DNA of 64,000 nucleotides from Schlesneria paludicola DSM 18645 (GCF_000255655.1 NZ_JH636434.1:1503066-1567065); one strand, 5' to 3'; positions 33,616 through 44,235 are shown, counted from the first letter of the stretch. The notes: generated from the letters alone by a model not told the origin. Numbers and translations are program-made.

Positions 33616-36042
33616 TCATGCCCCGACGGCGACTTCGGCTCGTGCGGGTGCGGGTGGCTTCTGAGGCGGTGTGCTGGCCGGCGGGAACAGATTTCGTGGG
33701 CTCGCTGCGTCGGCAGGTCCGTTGACGTCGCGCAATGTCGGTTCGACAGGACGTTCGACGTGATTCGGATTCAAGAGGCGCTTCGATTCTCCCAGCAGAA
33801 ACTCGACATTCATGAATGGTTCTGCACCGATGTCGTGCCAGCGGATGCGACCTTCTCCGTCGATTAAATAAGTGGCATGTAGTGGAACGTTTTCAAAATC
33901 ATCGTAGGCCTGGTACCGTTTGAACGTTTCCAACGAGGCATCCGAAAGCAGTTGGAACGGGAATTTCTCGTTCGAGTCGTAACGATCTCGCGATTTTTTG
34001 AGATTCTTAACGTCATCGGTACTGATCGCGACCAGCGAGATCCCTTGATCTGTGAACAACTTGTGTTTCGGGGCAAACGCCTGAAGTTGCTCGGCGCAGT
34101 GCAGGCAGCCCGATCCGAGATAGAAGATCACGACGATCGGCCTGCCGCGATACCCGGACATCGCATGCAATTGTCCCGTGCCATCGTCTAGAGACCAATC
34201 TGGGGCTGCGGACGGCTGCCACAGGATCGGTCCCAAGGTCGAAAGGTCTGGCAGTTCGGCGGCGTTGCGCGCCACCGGCTTGGGCAATCGCCAATCTGTG
34301 GCGAATCCCAATTCACTGGCAATCGGCGTCAGTCGCGCAAACGGCGGAATATCGAGGTCGATCACCCCCGAAATCTCGCGCAATGTCTGCAGTGATTTCT
34401 TCGCCTCCTCTTTCTTTCCCTGGCGCCACTGCATTTCGACCAAAGCGGCCAACGGGCGCACCTGATTTTTGGATCGGTCCACCCATTCCCGCAATCGCTT
34501 CAGAGATTCCTCGGTTTTCCCCGCGCGGAATTCAACATCCGCCAGGTACGCCTCGTCGACATCGCTCGCCTTCTCGAATCGTGTCAGGGCCTCGGCGATC
34601 TTGCCGTCTTCGAGTAGCAGATAGCCACGTAGTTCGTCTGTGGCCCGTTCAAGGTTCTTCAGTTTTTCGGCGGTGGCTCGTTTTGCCTGATTTCGACTGT
34701 TCTCAACCGCTTTGGCATCGCCTCCCTCAAACCGGGATTTCGCTTCGGCCGTATCGATCGCGGCATCTGTATCCTGTTGAATGCGCTGCAACCTGTTCTC
34801 GAGCAGAGTCAGTTGAACTCGTCCCTGCTCGAGGTTGTGGCGACGAAAATAGGCGCGACCAAGATGGCGGAAATGTTTGATCTGCTCAGTCTCATCAGCG
34901 GTCGGTTCCAGCACACTGGTTTGTGCATCGGCAATCAGTTGATCCCACAGTTCAAATTGCGTGTAGATCTGGAAGAGTCGCAATCGACCGAAGTGGGCAC
35001 TTTTCGACCCCGGAAACGCATTCAGCGTCGGATGTCGAGGCAATTCGGTGGTGTTCCTCGCCAGTTGAATGGCATCGTGGATGCGTCCCAGATATTGAAG
35101 ATTCCTGACCAGCCACTCGTTGTTGTGCGCAAAATTGTGAATCCAATCGGGAAAGATTCCGTCTCGCATCATATAGGCATGGTCGGTTCTGGCTGACGCT
35201 TCCTGATGCCAGGCCGCATCAAAATACTGATGCAGTTCCGAATAGGTGTGGCCCGACATATGCCACATGTGGGCGATGCCCGGAGCCGACAGTCCGCAAC
35301 GTTCGGCGGAGTTCACGGCGAGCTTCGCTTTGTCGTTATCCCAGAGGTGCACGCGAAAATGATGCACCGGATGATAGGGATTGACGGCGAGCACGGCATT
35401 CATCAAGGCATCGAGCGCGAAGTCGCTTCCGGCATCCAGATCGGACCGCTTTTGCCAGAGCGTCAAGCAGAGCATCGCCTTGGCTTCGAGATCATCAGGA
35501 TACTGATAGAGAATTTCCTCTATCGCATGGACGAAATCTTTAGCTCGCTTCTTTTTCTTTTTTTCGTCGCCCGCATCGGCACCGTACCAGGCGTCGAGGG
35601 CTTCGATGTACTTCTTTTCGCGTTCCGATGCCGAACTTTTTCGTTTGACGGCTTCGGCGATGAACCCCTTGGCACGTTTGTCATTGTTCGTGTTCGCCAG
35701 CGCCATTCCGAAATAGTTCATGGCGCAGGCCGGCTCGAGTTTCGCCGCCTGACGAAACGATCGTTCGGCTTCGAAATACCAGAATCCATGCAGTTGGCCA
35801 ATCCCCTGATTGAAGTATTGCTGAACCAGAGGATTGGTCGTTGTAATGGGGAACACGACGCGGCCGGTGTTTCCAAGTAGCGTTGCAGCACGTCGTGGTC
35901 CTTCATCGAAGGCCTCACCATGCAGCGAATGCCCTGGCTGCAACAGATTCTCGGGCTGCAGGGCGCTGGGAACCTGGTCCGAATCGGCAGCAAGCGAAAC
36001 GAGCGGCAACACACATGACATCAGGAAAACTGAACGTAACAT
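33616..36042 (-). CDS. Secreted TPR protein with C-terminal redoxin domain
   Basis: An 808-residue exported protein. The signal is MLRSVFLMSCVLPLVSLAAD. Residues about 60-560 are helical TPR-like repeats (WYFEAERSFRQAAKLEPACA is a typical unit). Residues about 600-745 are an AhpC/TSA-type redoxin with GSGCLHCAEQLQAF (CxxC) and a VAISTDDVKNLKKS thiol-peroxidase-like region. The tail is Pro/Ala-rich. TPR plus redoxin suggests binding of a partner and thiol-disulphide or peroxide chemistry in the periplasm. The TlpA-like gene lies 130 bases upstream. Confidence 0.75.
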   Translation of the reverse strand: MLRSVFLMSCVLPLVSLAADSDQVPSALQPENLLQPGHSLHGEAFDEGPRRAATLLGNTGRVVFPITTTNPLVQQYFNQGIGQLHGFWYFEAERSFRQAAKLEPACAMNYFGMALANTNNDKRAKGFIAEAVKRKSSASEREKKYIEALDAWYGADAGDEKKKKKRAKDFVHAIEEILYQYPDDLEAKAMLCLTLWQKRSDLDAGSDFALDALMNAVLAVNPYHPVHHFRVHLWDNDKAKLAVNSAERCGLSAPGIAHMWHMSGHTYSELHQYFDAAWHQEASARTDHAYMMRDGIFPDWIHNFAHNNEWLVRNLQYLGRIHDAIQLARNTTELPRHPTLNAFPGSKSAHFGRLRLFQIYTQFELWDQLIADAQTSVLEPTADETEQIKHFRHLGRAYFRRHNLEQGRVQLTLLENRLQRIQQDTDAAIDTAEAKSRFEGGDAKAVENSRNQAKRATAEKLKNLERATDELRGYLLLEDGKIAEALTRFEKASDVDEAYLADVEFRAGKTEESLKRLREWVDRSKNQVRPLAALVEMQWRQGKKEEAKKSLQTLREISGVIDLDIPPFARLTPIASELGFATDWRLPKPVARNAAELPDLSTLGPILWQPSAAPDWSLDDGTGQLHAMSGYRGRPIVVIFYLGSGCLHCAEQLQAFAPKHKLFTDQGISLVAISTDDVKNLKKSRDRYDSNEKFPFQLLSDASLETFKRYQAYDDFENVPLHATYLIDGEGRIRWHDIGAEPFMNVEFLLGESKRLLNPNHVERPVEPTLRDVNGPADAASPRNLFPPASTPPQKPPAPARAEVAVGA

Positions 36043-36172
36043 CGATCTCGTTCCTCAAGTCGAACGGTCAAAGCGCGTCATCCTGACTGTCGTTGCCGTG
36101 GGACATTCAATACGGGCGGCGGCGCCTCTTTCGCATCAGAGCTGCGAGGCGCGCCCGCACTCACTTACGAAT

Positions 36173-37378
36173 TCATTTGGCGGCATCCAATAACCGCGCA
36201 ATCTGCTTGTCGAGTGCTTCGCCACGCAAATCCAATGCAGCCACTTTACCTTGTTGATCAACCAGAATCGTGGCCGGAATCTGCGAGATCCCATATTTTT
36301 CCGCCATCGGATGCTGCCAACCATCCGCTCCCGCAGGGGGCTCTTCGAACATCTGCACCCAAGGCAGCGGCTTCTTGTCCAGGAATTTCTGCAATGCTTT
36401 GCGGTCGGAGTCGAGACTGATCCCGATGATTTCGAATCCGCGTTTGTGATGCATCGCGAAGCTGGCTTCGACATTGGGCAATTCCGCCAGGCACGGTCGG
36501 CACCAAGTGGCCCAGAAATCGATCAGAACGACTTTCCCACGATACGAGGCCCAATCGAGATCACCACCATCGATCAACTTGCCCGACAGTTCCAGCGTTC
36601 CGCCGGGCAGTCGCAGGCGCGCGGCCTTTCCGCGGAAAATTGAGGCAAGACTTTTCATTCTCGGTTCGGATGCGTCGACCAGCAGATTCCCCAATCGCTC
36701 GCAAAGTGCGGCCGAGGCTTCGACGTCACTACTGGCCGACAACTGATCCGTCAGAAAACTGGCATCGCGCACGGCGGCCATCGAGAAATTTGAGTCTGTC
36801 ACCAGTTTGACCGCGTCATCGATAAGCATAGTCCGCTCGTCCGGCGTCATCGACACGAGGTTGAGCGCACGCGCGGCAATCCAAAACTCGTTCGCCGCGT
36901 CGGCGACCGCTTTTCGCGGATCTTCGCGGAACTGATTGACGGATTCTAAAGCTTGTTTGGCCACCGTTTTGGTCGCAGGCGCGGCAGGATCTTGCCCTGC
37001 AGCGACACCGATCAAGGTGAAGAATTTCAAACGAACAGCGTCGGCGAGTTCTCCATCATCCTTCGAGATCTTCAACACCTTGTCCGAGGCCTTCATCAGT
37101 GTCCGCTGTGTCTTCACCACGTATTCAAGCATTTCGCTTTGCTGCTTGAACTGAGGTCGTTTTTGCTGAAGCTCGCTAGCGAATTCCAGGATCTCACGCG
37201 GGGTTCCATCCGGAATGGAAAAACTTCCGTCGTCTGACGTCACATCGGTCGTCGCGTTCGTGGTGCCTCCTGGTTTCGTAGCGGCTCCCTTGCCGCACCC
37301 AGGCAGAAGCATTGCCGCGCTGGCCAACAGAAGAAACGAACACGAGAGACCGGGAAACCACGAGGGCCGAAATGTCAT
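36173..37378 (-). CDS. TlpA-like thiol-disulphide oxidoreductase lipoprotein
   Basis: A 401-residue protein with a lipobox (LLASAAMLLPGC, Cys at about residue 28). A helical middle of about 200 residues of unknown function precedes a thioredoxin fold of the TlpA/ResA type: VVLIDFWATWCRPCLAELPN carries WCRPC, then GFEIIGISLDSD and the cis-Pro region GISQIPATILVDQQGKVAAL. It would act as an extracytoplasmic reductant, for cytochrome maturation or similar. The plus-strand reading through the redox motif is only a shadow. Confidence 0.85.
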   Translation of the reverse strand: MTFRPSWFPGLSCSFLLLASAAMLLPGCGKGAATKPGGTTNATTDVTSDDGSFSIPDGTPREILEFASELQQKRPQFKQQSEMLEYVVKTQRTLMKASDKVLKISKDDGELADAVRLKFFTLIGVAAGQDPAAPATKTVAKQALESVNQFREDPRKAVADAANEFWIAARALNLVSMTPDERTMLIDDAVKLVTDSNFSMAAVRDASFLTDQLSASSDVEASAALCERLGNLLVDASEPRMKSLASIFRGKAARLRLPGGTLELSGKLIDGGDLDWASYRGKVVLIDFWATWCRPCLAELPNVEASFAMHHKRGFEIIGISLDSDRKALQKFLDKKPLPWVQMFEEPPAGADGWQHPMAEKYGISQIPATILVDQQGKVAALDLRGEALDKQIARLLDAAK

Positions 37379-37550
37379 TACCTGACTCCAGAGAAAAAAT
37401 GATCTGGTGACAGGATAGCTGGCGTATCATCCACTTCGCCAGCACCGCACCGAAAGTGAAACGCCGAAACGCCTCAATTGAGCCCGACAAACAGCGCAAT
37501 TGTGATCACAGACGGCGCTGACGAGCGTAGGACGTCCATCGGTTGGAGCG

Positions 37551-38963
37551 TTACGTCATCACACCTGCGATCGGTTCGCCCGCATGACCAAAAAACACCG
37601 GTCGATTGGCGGAGGTGTAGAGCGGCATGGATCGATTGATTCCCAGTTTTTCGTAAATTGTGGACGCATAGTCCTCGGGTGTATGCGGGTCATCCAGAAC
37701 GTAGCCACCGTCACTGTCGGTTCGCCCGATGATTCGCCCCCCAGGCACACCGGCACCGGCCATCACGATCGAATAGGCTTCTGTCCAATGATCGCGACCG
37801 CCGAACGAATTGACTCGGGGCGTCCGTCCAAATTCCGTAATGAAGCAAACGAGCGTCTCGGCAAGCAACCCGCGCTGATCAAGATCTTCAATCAGCGCGG
37901 CGAAAGCTTGATCGGTACTGCCCATCATGACCCAGTGTCCGATCCCGTACCGACCTTCTCCCCCCGCTTTGTCACGAATCGTCCCGCACGAACCGCTGGC
38001 GTAGATGGCGTCATGATGATCCCAGTTCAGATTGAATCCGCCGGGGGTTTCTTCGGTCAGTGGCCAGCGAACATCGACCGTGACGAAACGAACTCCGGCT
38101 TCGATCAGCTTGCGACCAACCAGATAGCAGGCACCACGGTGTCCTCGGCCATACCGTTCGCGCGTTTGCGGTGATTCGTTCGACAACTTGAATGCGTTTT
38201 CGACACCGTCGCTTGTCAGGGTTTCAAAGGCCTGAGAATAGAAGCGGTCCATTCCTTCGAAATCACGCTGTTTCGCAAAGTCTCGATCAAGCGACGAAAG
38301 AATTTCCCGACGATGATTGAATCGTCGCCCCGAATTCTCGCCACAGGGCAACAAATCGGCGACTTTCCACTGTGGATGCGAAAGGTCGCTTCCGCCGGTC
38401 TTGAACACGCGCGACGCGGCAGGCAGGAACCCGTTTCGCGCCGCGGCATTCTGTTCGTCGTTTCCAGGCACCATGATATAAGCAGGCAAGTTGCGGCACT
38501 CTGATCCCGCAATCTTGGAAACAACGCATCCGATATCAGGCATCTCAAGTGGATTGCTCGGATGAGTTCCCGATAGCATGTACTGCGTTCCCCCAGGGTG
38601 TTCGTTCGCCCCGGCTTTGGGGTGTCGCATCGAACGAATGATCGCCAGTTTGTCCGCCACACGAGATGTCTGCGACAAAAGTTCGGTGAACTGAATTCCG
38701 CTGACACTAGTCGAAATTGGTCGATACGGACTGCGATGGTCGACGGGTGCCTCGGGCTTGGGATCCCACGTATCCATGTGTGAGAGCCCACCTTGCTCAA
38801 GCACGACGAGGACATTTTTCGCGGCACCTCGTTGGGCAACACGGGCGGCCTGTGCCTGAAGGGCATTCCAGGTGGGCAATGACAGGCCAAGAATTCCGGA
38901 GGTACCGATTTGCAGAGCGCGACGACGAGATACCATTCCCCACGGATTGATCAGATTCGTCAC
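37551..38963 (-). CDS. DUF1501 family protein with Tat signal
   Basis: A 470-residue member of DUF1501, a family related to the alkaline-phosphatase/sulfatase fold and abundant in planctomycetes. The Tat signal MVSRRRALQIGTSGILGLSL is followed by NVLVVLEQGGLSHMDTWDPK (start of the metal site), a SMRHPKAGANEHPGGTQYML region, and TLVCFITEFGRTPRVNSFGG with GGRDHWTEAYSIVMAG. I chose the GTG at 38963; an ATG at 38936 would also give the signal. The usual DUF1549/DUF1553 partner gene is not adjacent here. Exported; substrate unknown. Confidence 0.85.
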   Translation of the reverse strand: MTNLINPWGMVSRRRALQIGTSGILGLSLPTWNALQAQAARVAQRGAAKNVLVVLEQGGLSHMDTWDPKPEAPVDHRSPYRPISTSVSGIQFTELLSQTSRVADKLAIIRSMRHPKAGANEHPGGTQYMLSGTHPSNPLEMPDIGCVVSKIAGSECRNLPAYIMVPGNDEQNAAARNGFLPAASRVFKTGGSDLSHPQWKVADLLPCGENSGRRFNHRREILSSLDRDFAKQRDFEGMDRFYSQAFETLTSDGVENAFKLSNESPQTRERYGRGHRGACYLVGRKLIEAGVRFVTVDVRWPLTEETPGGFNLNWDHHDAIYASGSCGTIRDKAGGEGRYGIGHWVMMGSTDQAFAALIEDLDQRGLLAETLVCFITEFGRTPRVNSFGGRDHWTEAYSIVMAGAGVPGGRIIGRTDSDGGYVLDDPHTPEDYASTIYEKLGINRSMPLYTSANRPVFFGHAGEPIAGVMT

Positions 38964-39384
38964 GGGGCACGACCTTGAAAATCAAAAGGATTTTGCCGAA
39001 CGCAGAACGTGGCACAGAATCCAGTTTACGATGGTCACTGATCGAGGTGACGTCAAGGCGAACTCCCGAACGGATCGTCTCGATCACGTCAGGCTTCATC
39101 AGTAGACACCTTGGGGCAATCGTCCCGAAGGTCAATGCAGAGCTCGCCTCATCACGACACGTTTCCATCGTCGAAAAGCATCTTCGCCAGCTTCGAATGA
39201 CAGCTTCCGGCGTGTGATTCGCATTGTTCAAAAAAATGAGGAATCGCAAACACGGACCGACTAAAGGCATGACGCCTTGAGCTTAGGCAATCTGAATACT
39301 TGATCATCCTTTTGGATTTTCAGAGGATTTCTATAATTCGCAAAATCGGAAATTACACTCTGAGATCGTCTAAGGCTTTGGCGA
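38964..39384. other. Divergent intergenic region
   Basis: About 420 bases between the DUF1501 gene and the hybrid kinase. It contains TATAAT at 39332-39337, about 50 bases ahead of the kinase start, a possible -10; no well-spaced -35 is obvious. Short open frames on both strands lack protein-like composition. Nothing else is seen. Confidence 0.35.
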
Positions 39385-42300
39385 ATGATCAAAACTCCCG
39401 TGCCGCCCGTAGGCAGCATTGATGATATTTTGATAACTCACGAGTTCGCATCGCGCCCATCACGGCCTCCGGATTTTGCCGCTGAGAATCGGGCACTGCT
39501 TCGTTTCAGCGAGGCGATGATTGCAGCCCCGAATTCGCTGCTGAATCTACTCACAGAAACAGCGCTGGATCTGTGCCATGCCGAATCGGCCGGAGTGAGT
39601 TTGCTCGATACCGATGGCGCCGAAGAGGTTTTTCGCTGGCATGCTACAGCCGGCGCATTCGCCCAATTCGTCAATGGCACGATGCCCAGACACTTCAGTC
39701 CCTGCGGTATCGTGCTTGAGCGTGGTGATCCTCAATTGATGAGGGACCCCGCACGTTACTTTCCCTACATTTCTGAAATGGGATCTCCGATTCGTGAGCT
39801 GTTATTGGTGCCTTTTTCACGACGCGGGCAGTTAATTGGCACAGTCTGGGCTGCGATTCACGAGTCCCGACGCTCGTTCGATTCCGAAGACGCGCGCATC
39901 CTGACCAGTCTGACACAGTTCTGCGCCACTGCATTCGAAATGCAGTCAGTCTATGAGGCAACGGACCGGCAGCGCCGCACCTATGAAACGGTGCTCTCCA
40001 ATACTCCCGATTTCAATTTCGTTCTCGATCTCGAAGGGCGTTTCAGGTTCGTCAACGCATCGCTCTTGGCGTTGTGGCAGAAGACAAACGCCGAAGCGTT
40101 GGGCAAGACGTTTGTTGAGCTTAACGATGCGAATGAAACAGCGACGCGACTTCAGGACGAGATTCGCGAAGTGATTGAGACGCGTCGCAGCGTGCGTGGA
40201 GAGACAGTCGATCACACTACCTCGCGATCGTATGAGTATATTTTCGTCCCCGTCATGGGAAACGTGGGGAATCTCGAAGCCATAGCGGGATCGGCGCGGG
40301 ATATTACCGAACACAAACTGACAGAGGCGGCACTCCTGCAGCATGCGACCACTTCGGAACAAGCGGCCGCGGCCAACGCCAAATTTCGCGCGTTCTTCGA
40401 ACAAGGAACCAATTTCGCATGGGTTCTGGCACTCGATGGCACCACGATCGACGCGAACCGTGAATGTCTGGATGCCTGCGGATTGACCCGGCAGGAAACC
40501 GTTGATCGTCCGTTTTGGGAGTGCGGCTGGTGGAACAGTTCGGATTCACTCGTGAGACAGATTCGAACGGGATGCGAACAGGCCGCGAATGGCAAGGTGT
40601 TTCGATCTGAAACGACGTATTGCGTGACGAACGGTACGTCGCGCAATTTGGACCTAAGAATTTCCCCCATCACTGACGATTGTGGGCAGATCCTGTTTCT
40701 CGCTGCGACGGGCACCGATATTACGGAACGCAAATCGATCGAAGATGACCTGCGCGACGTTCGTTCACGCATGGAAGCGGCTCTTAAGGCGAGCGCCATC
40801 GGGACGTTCACCTGGAACATCCCCACGGATCAATTTTATGCTGACGCCAGTTTGGCATCGATCTTTTCGGTATCGGCGGACGAGGTGAACGGTGGACCGC
40901 TTTCAAACATCGTACTTTCCATTCATCCCGATGATCGGGCACGGGTGAGCAATCTTGTGAATCGTGCAGTCGAAACGGGCACCAGCTACGAAGCCGACTA
41001 CCGTGTCTCTCAACCCGATGGAACTTGGAAGTGGGTCACAGCGCGGGGGCAAGTGGAATGTGACAAGGATCTGGCCCCCCGACGATTTCCGGGAGTGGTG
41101 ATCGATATTACGGCGCGAAAGCGCGCTGAAGAGGATTTGCTACTGGCGACAGAAGAGTTTGATCGCAAACGACGATTTTACGATGCTGTTCTGTCGACCA
41201 CGCCCGACCTGGCCTACGTATTCGATCTGCAGCATCGCTTTGTCTATGCAAACGATTCGTTACTGCGAATGTGGGGGCGAACATGGGACGAAGCGATTGG
41301 CAAGAACTGCCTTGAGCTGGGCTATCCCGATTGGCATGCGGAAATGCACGATCGGGAAATCGAACAGGTCGTTGCCTCTCAGAAGGCCATTCGCGGTGAA
41401 GTGCCATTCAACGGCACGGAAGGTCGAAGAACATACGACTATATATTTGTGCCGGTTCTGGGTGCGAATGGAGATGTAGAAGCGGTGGCCGGCACAACTC
41501 GTGATATCACGGAACGCACGAAAATCGAAGACGATTTGCGAAAACAAACACAACGTTTATGGCTGCTCTGGGAAGCCGCGTCGCTTCTGCTCACCACGGA
41601 AGATCCCGATGTCATGCTGCATGGGCTGTTCGACAAGTTGCGTCCGCATTTCGGGCTCGACACCTATTTCAATTTCATGGTCAACGAGACAGGGGATGCC
41701 CTGCGGCTTGAATCGTGTGTCGGAATTTCTGAAGAGTCGGCCCGAGCGATCCAGCGTCTCGAATTTGGTCAGGCGATCTGCGGAAATGTGGCCGCGCAAC
41801 GCCAACCAATTACGGCGACCCTCATTCAAGACTCAGATGACCCGCGAGTTCAGCTCGTCAAGGGCTTTGGTGTTCGCGTCTATACCTGCAACCCATTGAT
41901 CGCCGGGGACCAACTACTCGGAACGCTGTCATTTGCCAGCCGGACGCGCGACGAGTTTGAAACGGATGAACTGGAATTCCTGCGAACGATCTGCCGTTAC
42001 GTCACGGTGGCCTACGAGCGGATGCGCTTGATCAAGGAGTTGCGCGAAGCCGATCGAAAGAAGGACGACTTTATCGCACTGCTCGCTCACGAATTGCGAA
42101 ATCCACTTGCCCCGATTCGAAATGGCCTTCAAGTCATGAAATTTGCGGACGCGAAGGCCGTCGCGAAAGCGCGAGAGATGATGGATCGACAGCTGTCGCA
42201 CATGGTCAGGCTGATCGACGATCTGCTGGATGTCTCACGAATCAGCCGTAACAAGATGGATTTGCGACGTGAGAGGATCAATTTGGCTGACGTCGTCGAT

Positions 42301-43167
42301 GCGGCAATCGAGACAGCCCGTCCGCTCATTGATGCCGGACAGCACGAATTGACGGTTTCGGTGCCACAGCGGCCTGTATTCCTGGACGCTGATATGACGC
42401 GACTGGCACAAGTCTTCGGGAATTTACTGACGAACAGTGCCAAGTATACGGCGACGAAAGGAAAAATCTGGATCACTGTGGAACGGAATGATTCGCGCGT
42501 GAAAATCTCGGTGCGCGATACGGGCATTGGAATTCCTAGCGGATCGCTCGTCAACATTTTCGACATGTTCTCACAAGTCGACCGCAGCATCGAACGTTCC
42601 ACAGGAGGCTTGGGAATCGGATTGGCTCTCGTCAAAGGGCTCGTCGAAATGCATGGTGGTCAAGTCACCGCGATGAGTGGAGGCCCAGGACTCGGAAGCA
42701 CATTCTCGGTCACGCTGACGGCACTCGCCGATGAAAACGTGGATGTCTCGCCTGAGGCAGACAGCAATCCAACTTCTTCTGTGTCCATTCGACGCATTCT
42801 CGTCGTCGACGACAATCGTGACGGCGCCGACAGTTTGGCGATGGTACTTCGATTGATGGGAAACGACGTCAGGACTGGCTACGACGGACTTGAAGCGGTG
42901 CAACTCGCCGAAACCTGGCGGCCGGAGATCGTTTTGATTGATGTTGGAATGCCACAACTTAACGGTCTCGACGCAACACGACTGATCCGTGCCGCAGAAT
43001 GGGGTCGGCAGATGGTTGTCATCGCTCTGACGGGATGGGGTCAGGAAGGTGATCGAGATCGATCCCGTGACGCTGGATGCAACGCCCATTTCGTAAAGCC
43101 CGTCAATATTGCCGATCTGACTCAAATGTTGGACGAATTCAAGCGCATCCAGCCTAGTCCCGCGTAA
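39385..43167 (+). CDS. Hybrid histidine kinase with GAF and multiple PAS domains
   Basis: A 1260-residue cytoplasmic-type kinase with no membrane helix. Order: GAF (about 35-190); PAS (about 205-310), PAS (about 330-450), PAS3-type (about 465-575) and PAS (about 595-705; RFVYANDSLLRMWGRTWDEA); GAF (about 720-870); HisKA with the His at about 902 (ALLAHELRNPLAPIRNGLQV); ATPase boxes DTGIGIP and GLGIGLALVKG; and a receiver domain (ILVVDDNRDGADSLAMVLRL, Asp in EIVLIDVGMPQLNG). The PAS domains at 205 and 595 are similar. It starts a run of signalling genes. Ligands unknown. Confidence 0.9.
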   Translation: MIKTPVPPVGSIDDILITHEFASRPSRPPDFAAENRALLRFSEAMIAAPNSLLNLLTETALDLCHAESAGVSLLDTDGAEEVFRWHATAGAFAQFVNGTMPRHFSPCGIVLERGDPQLMRDPARYFPYISEMGSPIRELLLVPFSRRGQLIGTVWAAIHESRRSFDSEDARILTSLTQFCATAFEMQSVYEATDRQRRTYETVLSNTPDFNFVLDLEGRFRFVNASLLALWQKTNAEALGKTFVELNDANETATRLQDEIREVIETRRSVRGETVDHTTSRSYEYIFVPVMGNVGNLEAIAGSARDITEHKLTEAALLQHATTSEQAAAANAKFRAFFEQGTNFAWVLALDGTTIDANRECLDACGLTRQETVDRPFWECGWWNSSDSLVRQIRTGCEQAANGKVFRSETTYCVTNGTSRNLDLRISPITDDCGQILFLAATGTDITERKSIEDDLRDVRSRMEAALKASAIGTFTWNIPTDQFYADASLASIFSVSADEVNGGPLSNIVLSIHPDDRARVSNLVNRAVETGTSYEADYRVSQPDGTWKWVTARGQVECDKDLAPRRFPGVVIDITARKRAEEDLLLATEEFDRKRRFYDAVLSTTPDLAYVFDLQHRFVYANDSLLRMWGRTWDEAIGKNCLELGYPDWHAEMHDREIEQVVASQKAIRGEVPFNGTEGRRTYDYIFVPVLGANGDVEAVAGTTRDITERTKIEDDLRKQTQRLWLLWEAASLLLTTEDPDVMLHGLFDKLRPHFGLDTYFNFMVNETGDALRLESCVGISEESARAIQRLEFGQAICGNVAAQRQPITATLIQDSDDPRVQLVKGFGVRVYTCNPLIAGDQLLGTLSFASRTRDEFETDELEFLRTICRYVTVAYERMRLIKELREADRKKDDFIALLAHELRNPLAPIRNGLQVMKFADAKAVAKAREMMDRQLSHMVRLIDDLLDVSRISRNKMDLRRERINLADVVDAAIETARPLIDAGQHELTVSVPQRPVFLDADMTRLAQVFGNLLTNSAKYTATKGKIWITVERNDSRVKISVRDTGIGIPSGSLVNIFDMFSQVDRSIERSTGGLGIGLALVKGLVEMHGGQVTAMSGGPGLGSTFSVTLTALADENVDVSPEADSNPTSSVSIRRILVVDDNRDGADSLAMVLRLMGNDVRTGYDGLEAVQLAETWRPEIVLIDVGMPQLNGLDATRLIRAAEWGRQMVVIALTGWGQEGDRDRSRDAGCNAHFVKPVNIADLTQMLDEFKRIQPSPA

Positions 43168-43800
43168 GCATTGGCAGAAGATCGCCAAAAACTTGCTGAA
43201 TTGAACTGACAGCTCGACTTCGATTGGCAGTTGGCGAATGCGCAAATGTGCCATCAGGAATTTCCTGAGTGACGTAGACTCACAACACATTGAGCTTTAT
43301 GTGACCTAGAGTTGAGTCGTTCGCCCCGTTGTCCTCGTCAGCTCAAAAGTTGGAACGCACCTTCGAGTCCATTTCTTTCGACGTTCTGGAAGTCGCCACC
43401 CGCACCTAGGGTGAATTCTTCACCGTTCGCAGCCGTTCAAACGTCATCCGTCTCGAAACGATCCGAATTGCCTGTTCACAGGAAGAGTACGCACCATGGC
43501 ATTTTCAAAGCCTTGGCATTTTCGACTTTGAGCGGAACCCATTCCCGCGCATTGCCGAGGGAACGTCGAATCCCGACGCAGCACCTTCAAATCAACGTCC
43601 TATCGTTCTGCATCTCGAACCGGTCATTTCCGGTCCTTCAGTCTCACCTCGCGTTCAGCAACGGTGGTCGAAACGTCAGCCCCGTTCATATCCAAGTCAA
43701 TTCTCGTCACGTATCTGCACTTGCAGTGTTCGTTCGTCGCTCTTGGGCCAACCGATTGGGGTGCGCTCACCGCCAGTCATTTAGAGAGGATCTATCCGTC
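43168..43800. other. Intergenic region, 630 bp, no confident gene
   Basis: Separates the hybrid kinase from a response regulator. A plus-strand open frame runs in from 43312 but its 163 residues before the regulator (Ser/Arg/Pro-rich, no known domain) look like untranslated sequence. Minus-strand frames are short. AGAGAGGA at 43782-43789 is the ribosome site of the next gene. Confidence 0.5.
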
Positions 43801-44235
43801 ATGACCGAAATCCTAGTCGTCGATGATTCCGAGCTGGATCACGCCTACGTCAAACGCATGTTTCGAGGACTTCAGCGGATTCGCGAATGGAACGCCGAGT
43901 ATGTCTCCAGCGGAGAACAGGCCTTGATCCGGCTGCAAGAGCGACGTTTCGATCTGGTACTGACCGACTATTACATGCCGAACATGAACGGCCTGGAATT
44001 ACTTCAACAAGTGCAGCAACTGGGCATTGATACGCCGGTGATCATCATGACGGCCAATGGAAGTGAAGAGCTGGTTCTCGATTCGCTTCGGGGTGGTGCC
44101 GCGAACTATGTCATGAAACGGAAACTGGACCGCGAACTTCCCGTCATGATCGAGAAAATGAACTGGTCGATTCCCGTTGAGGGAACATCCCGTTCGCAAC
44201 GTGCGATCGCCGAGCCCACCTGGGGCGTTGGTTAA
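43801..44235 (+). CDS. Single-domain response regulator
   Basis: A 144-residue receiver protein. MTEILVVDDSELDHAYVKRM supplies the acidic pair, DLVLTDYYMPNMNGLELLQQ the phospho-acceptor Asp, IIMTANGSEELV the Thr, and ANYVMKRKLDRELPV the conserved Lys. The start is ATG 43801, with AGAGGA about 10 bases upstream; the longer frame from 43312 is rejected. There is no output domain, so it acts by protein contact. Neighbouring kinases could phosphorylate it. The C-terminal tail of about 25 residues is unique. Confidence 0.85.
   Translation: MTEILVVDDSELDHAYVKRMFRGLQRIREWNAEYVSSGEQALIRLQERRFDLVLTDYYMPNMNGLELLQQVQQLGIDTPVIIMTANGSEELVLDSLRGGAANYVMKRKLDRELPVMIEKMNWSIPVEGTSRSQRAIAEPTWGVG

Noticed and set aside
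43312-43800. N-terminal extension of the 43801 response regulator
   Set aside because: The extension is Ser/Arg/Pro-rich without a domain, and a good ribosome site precedes ATG 43801.
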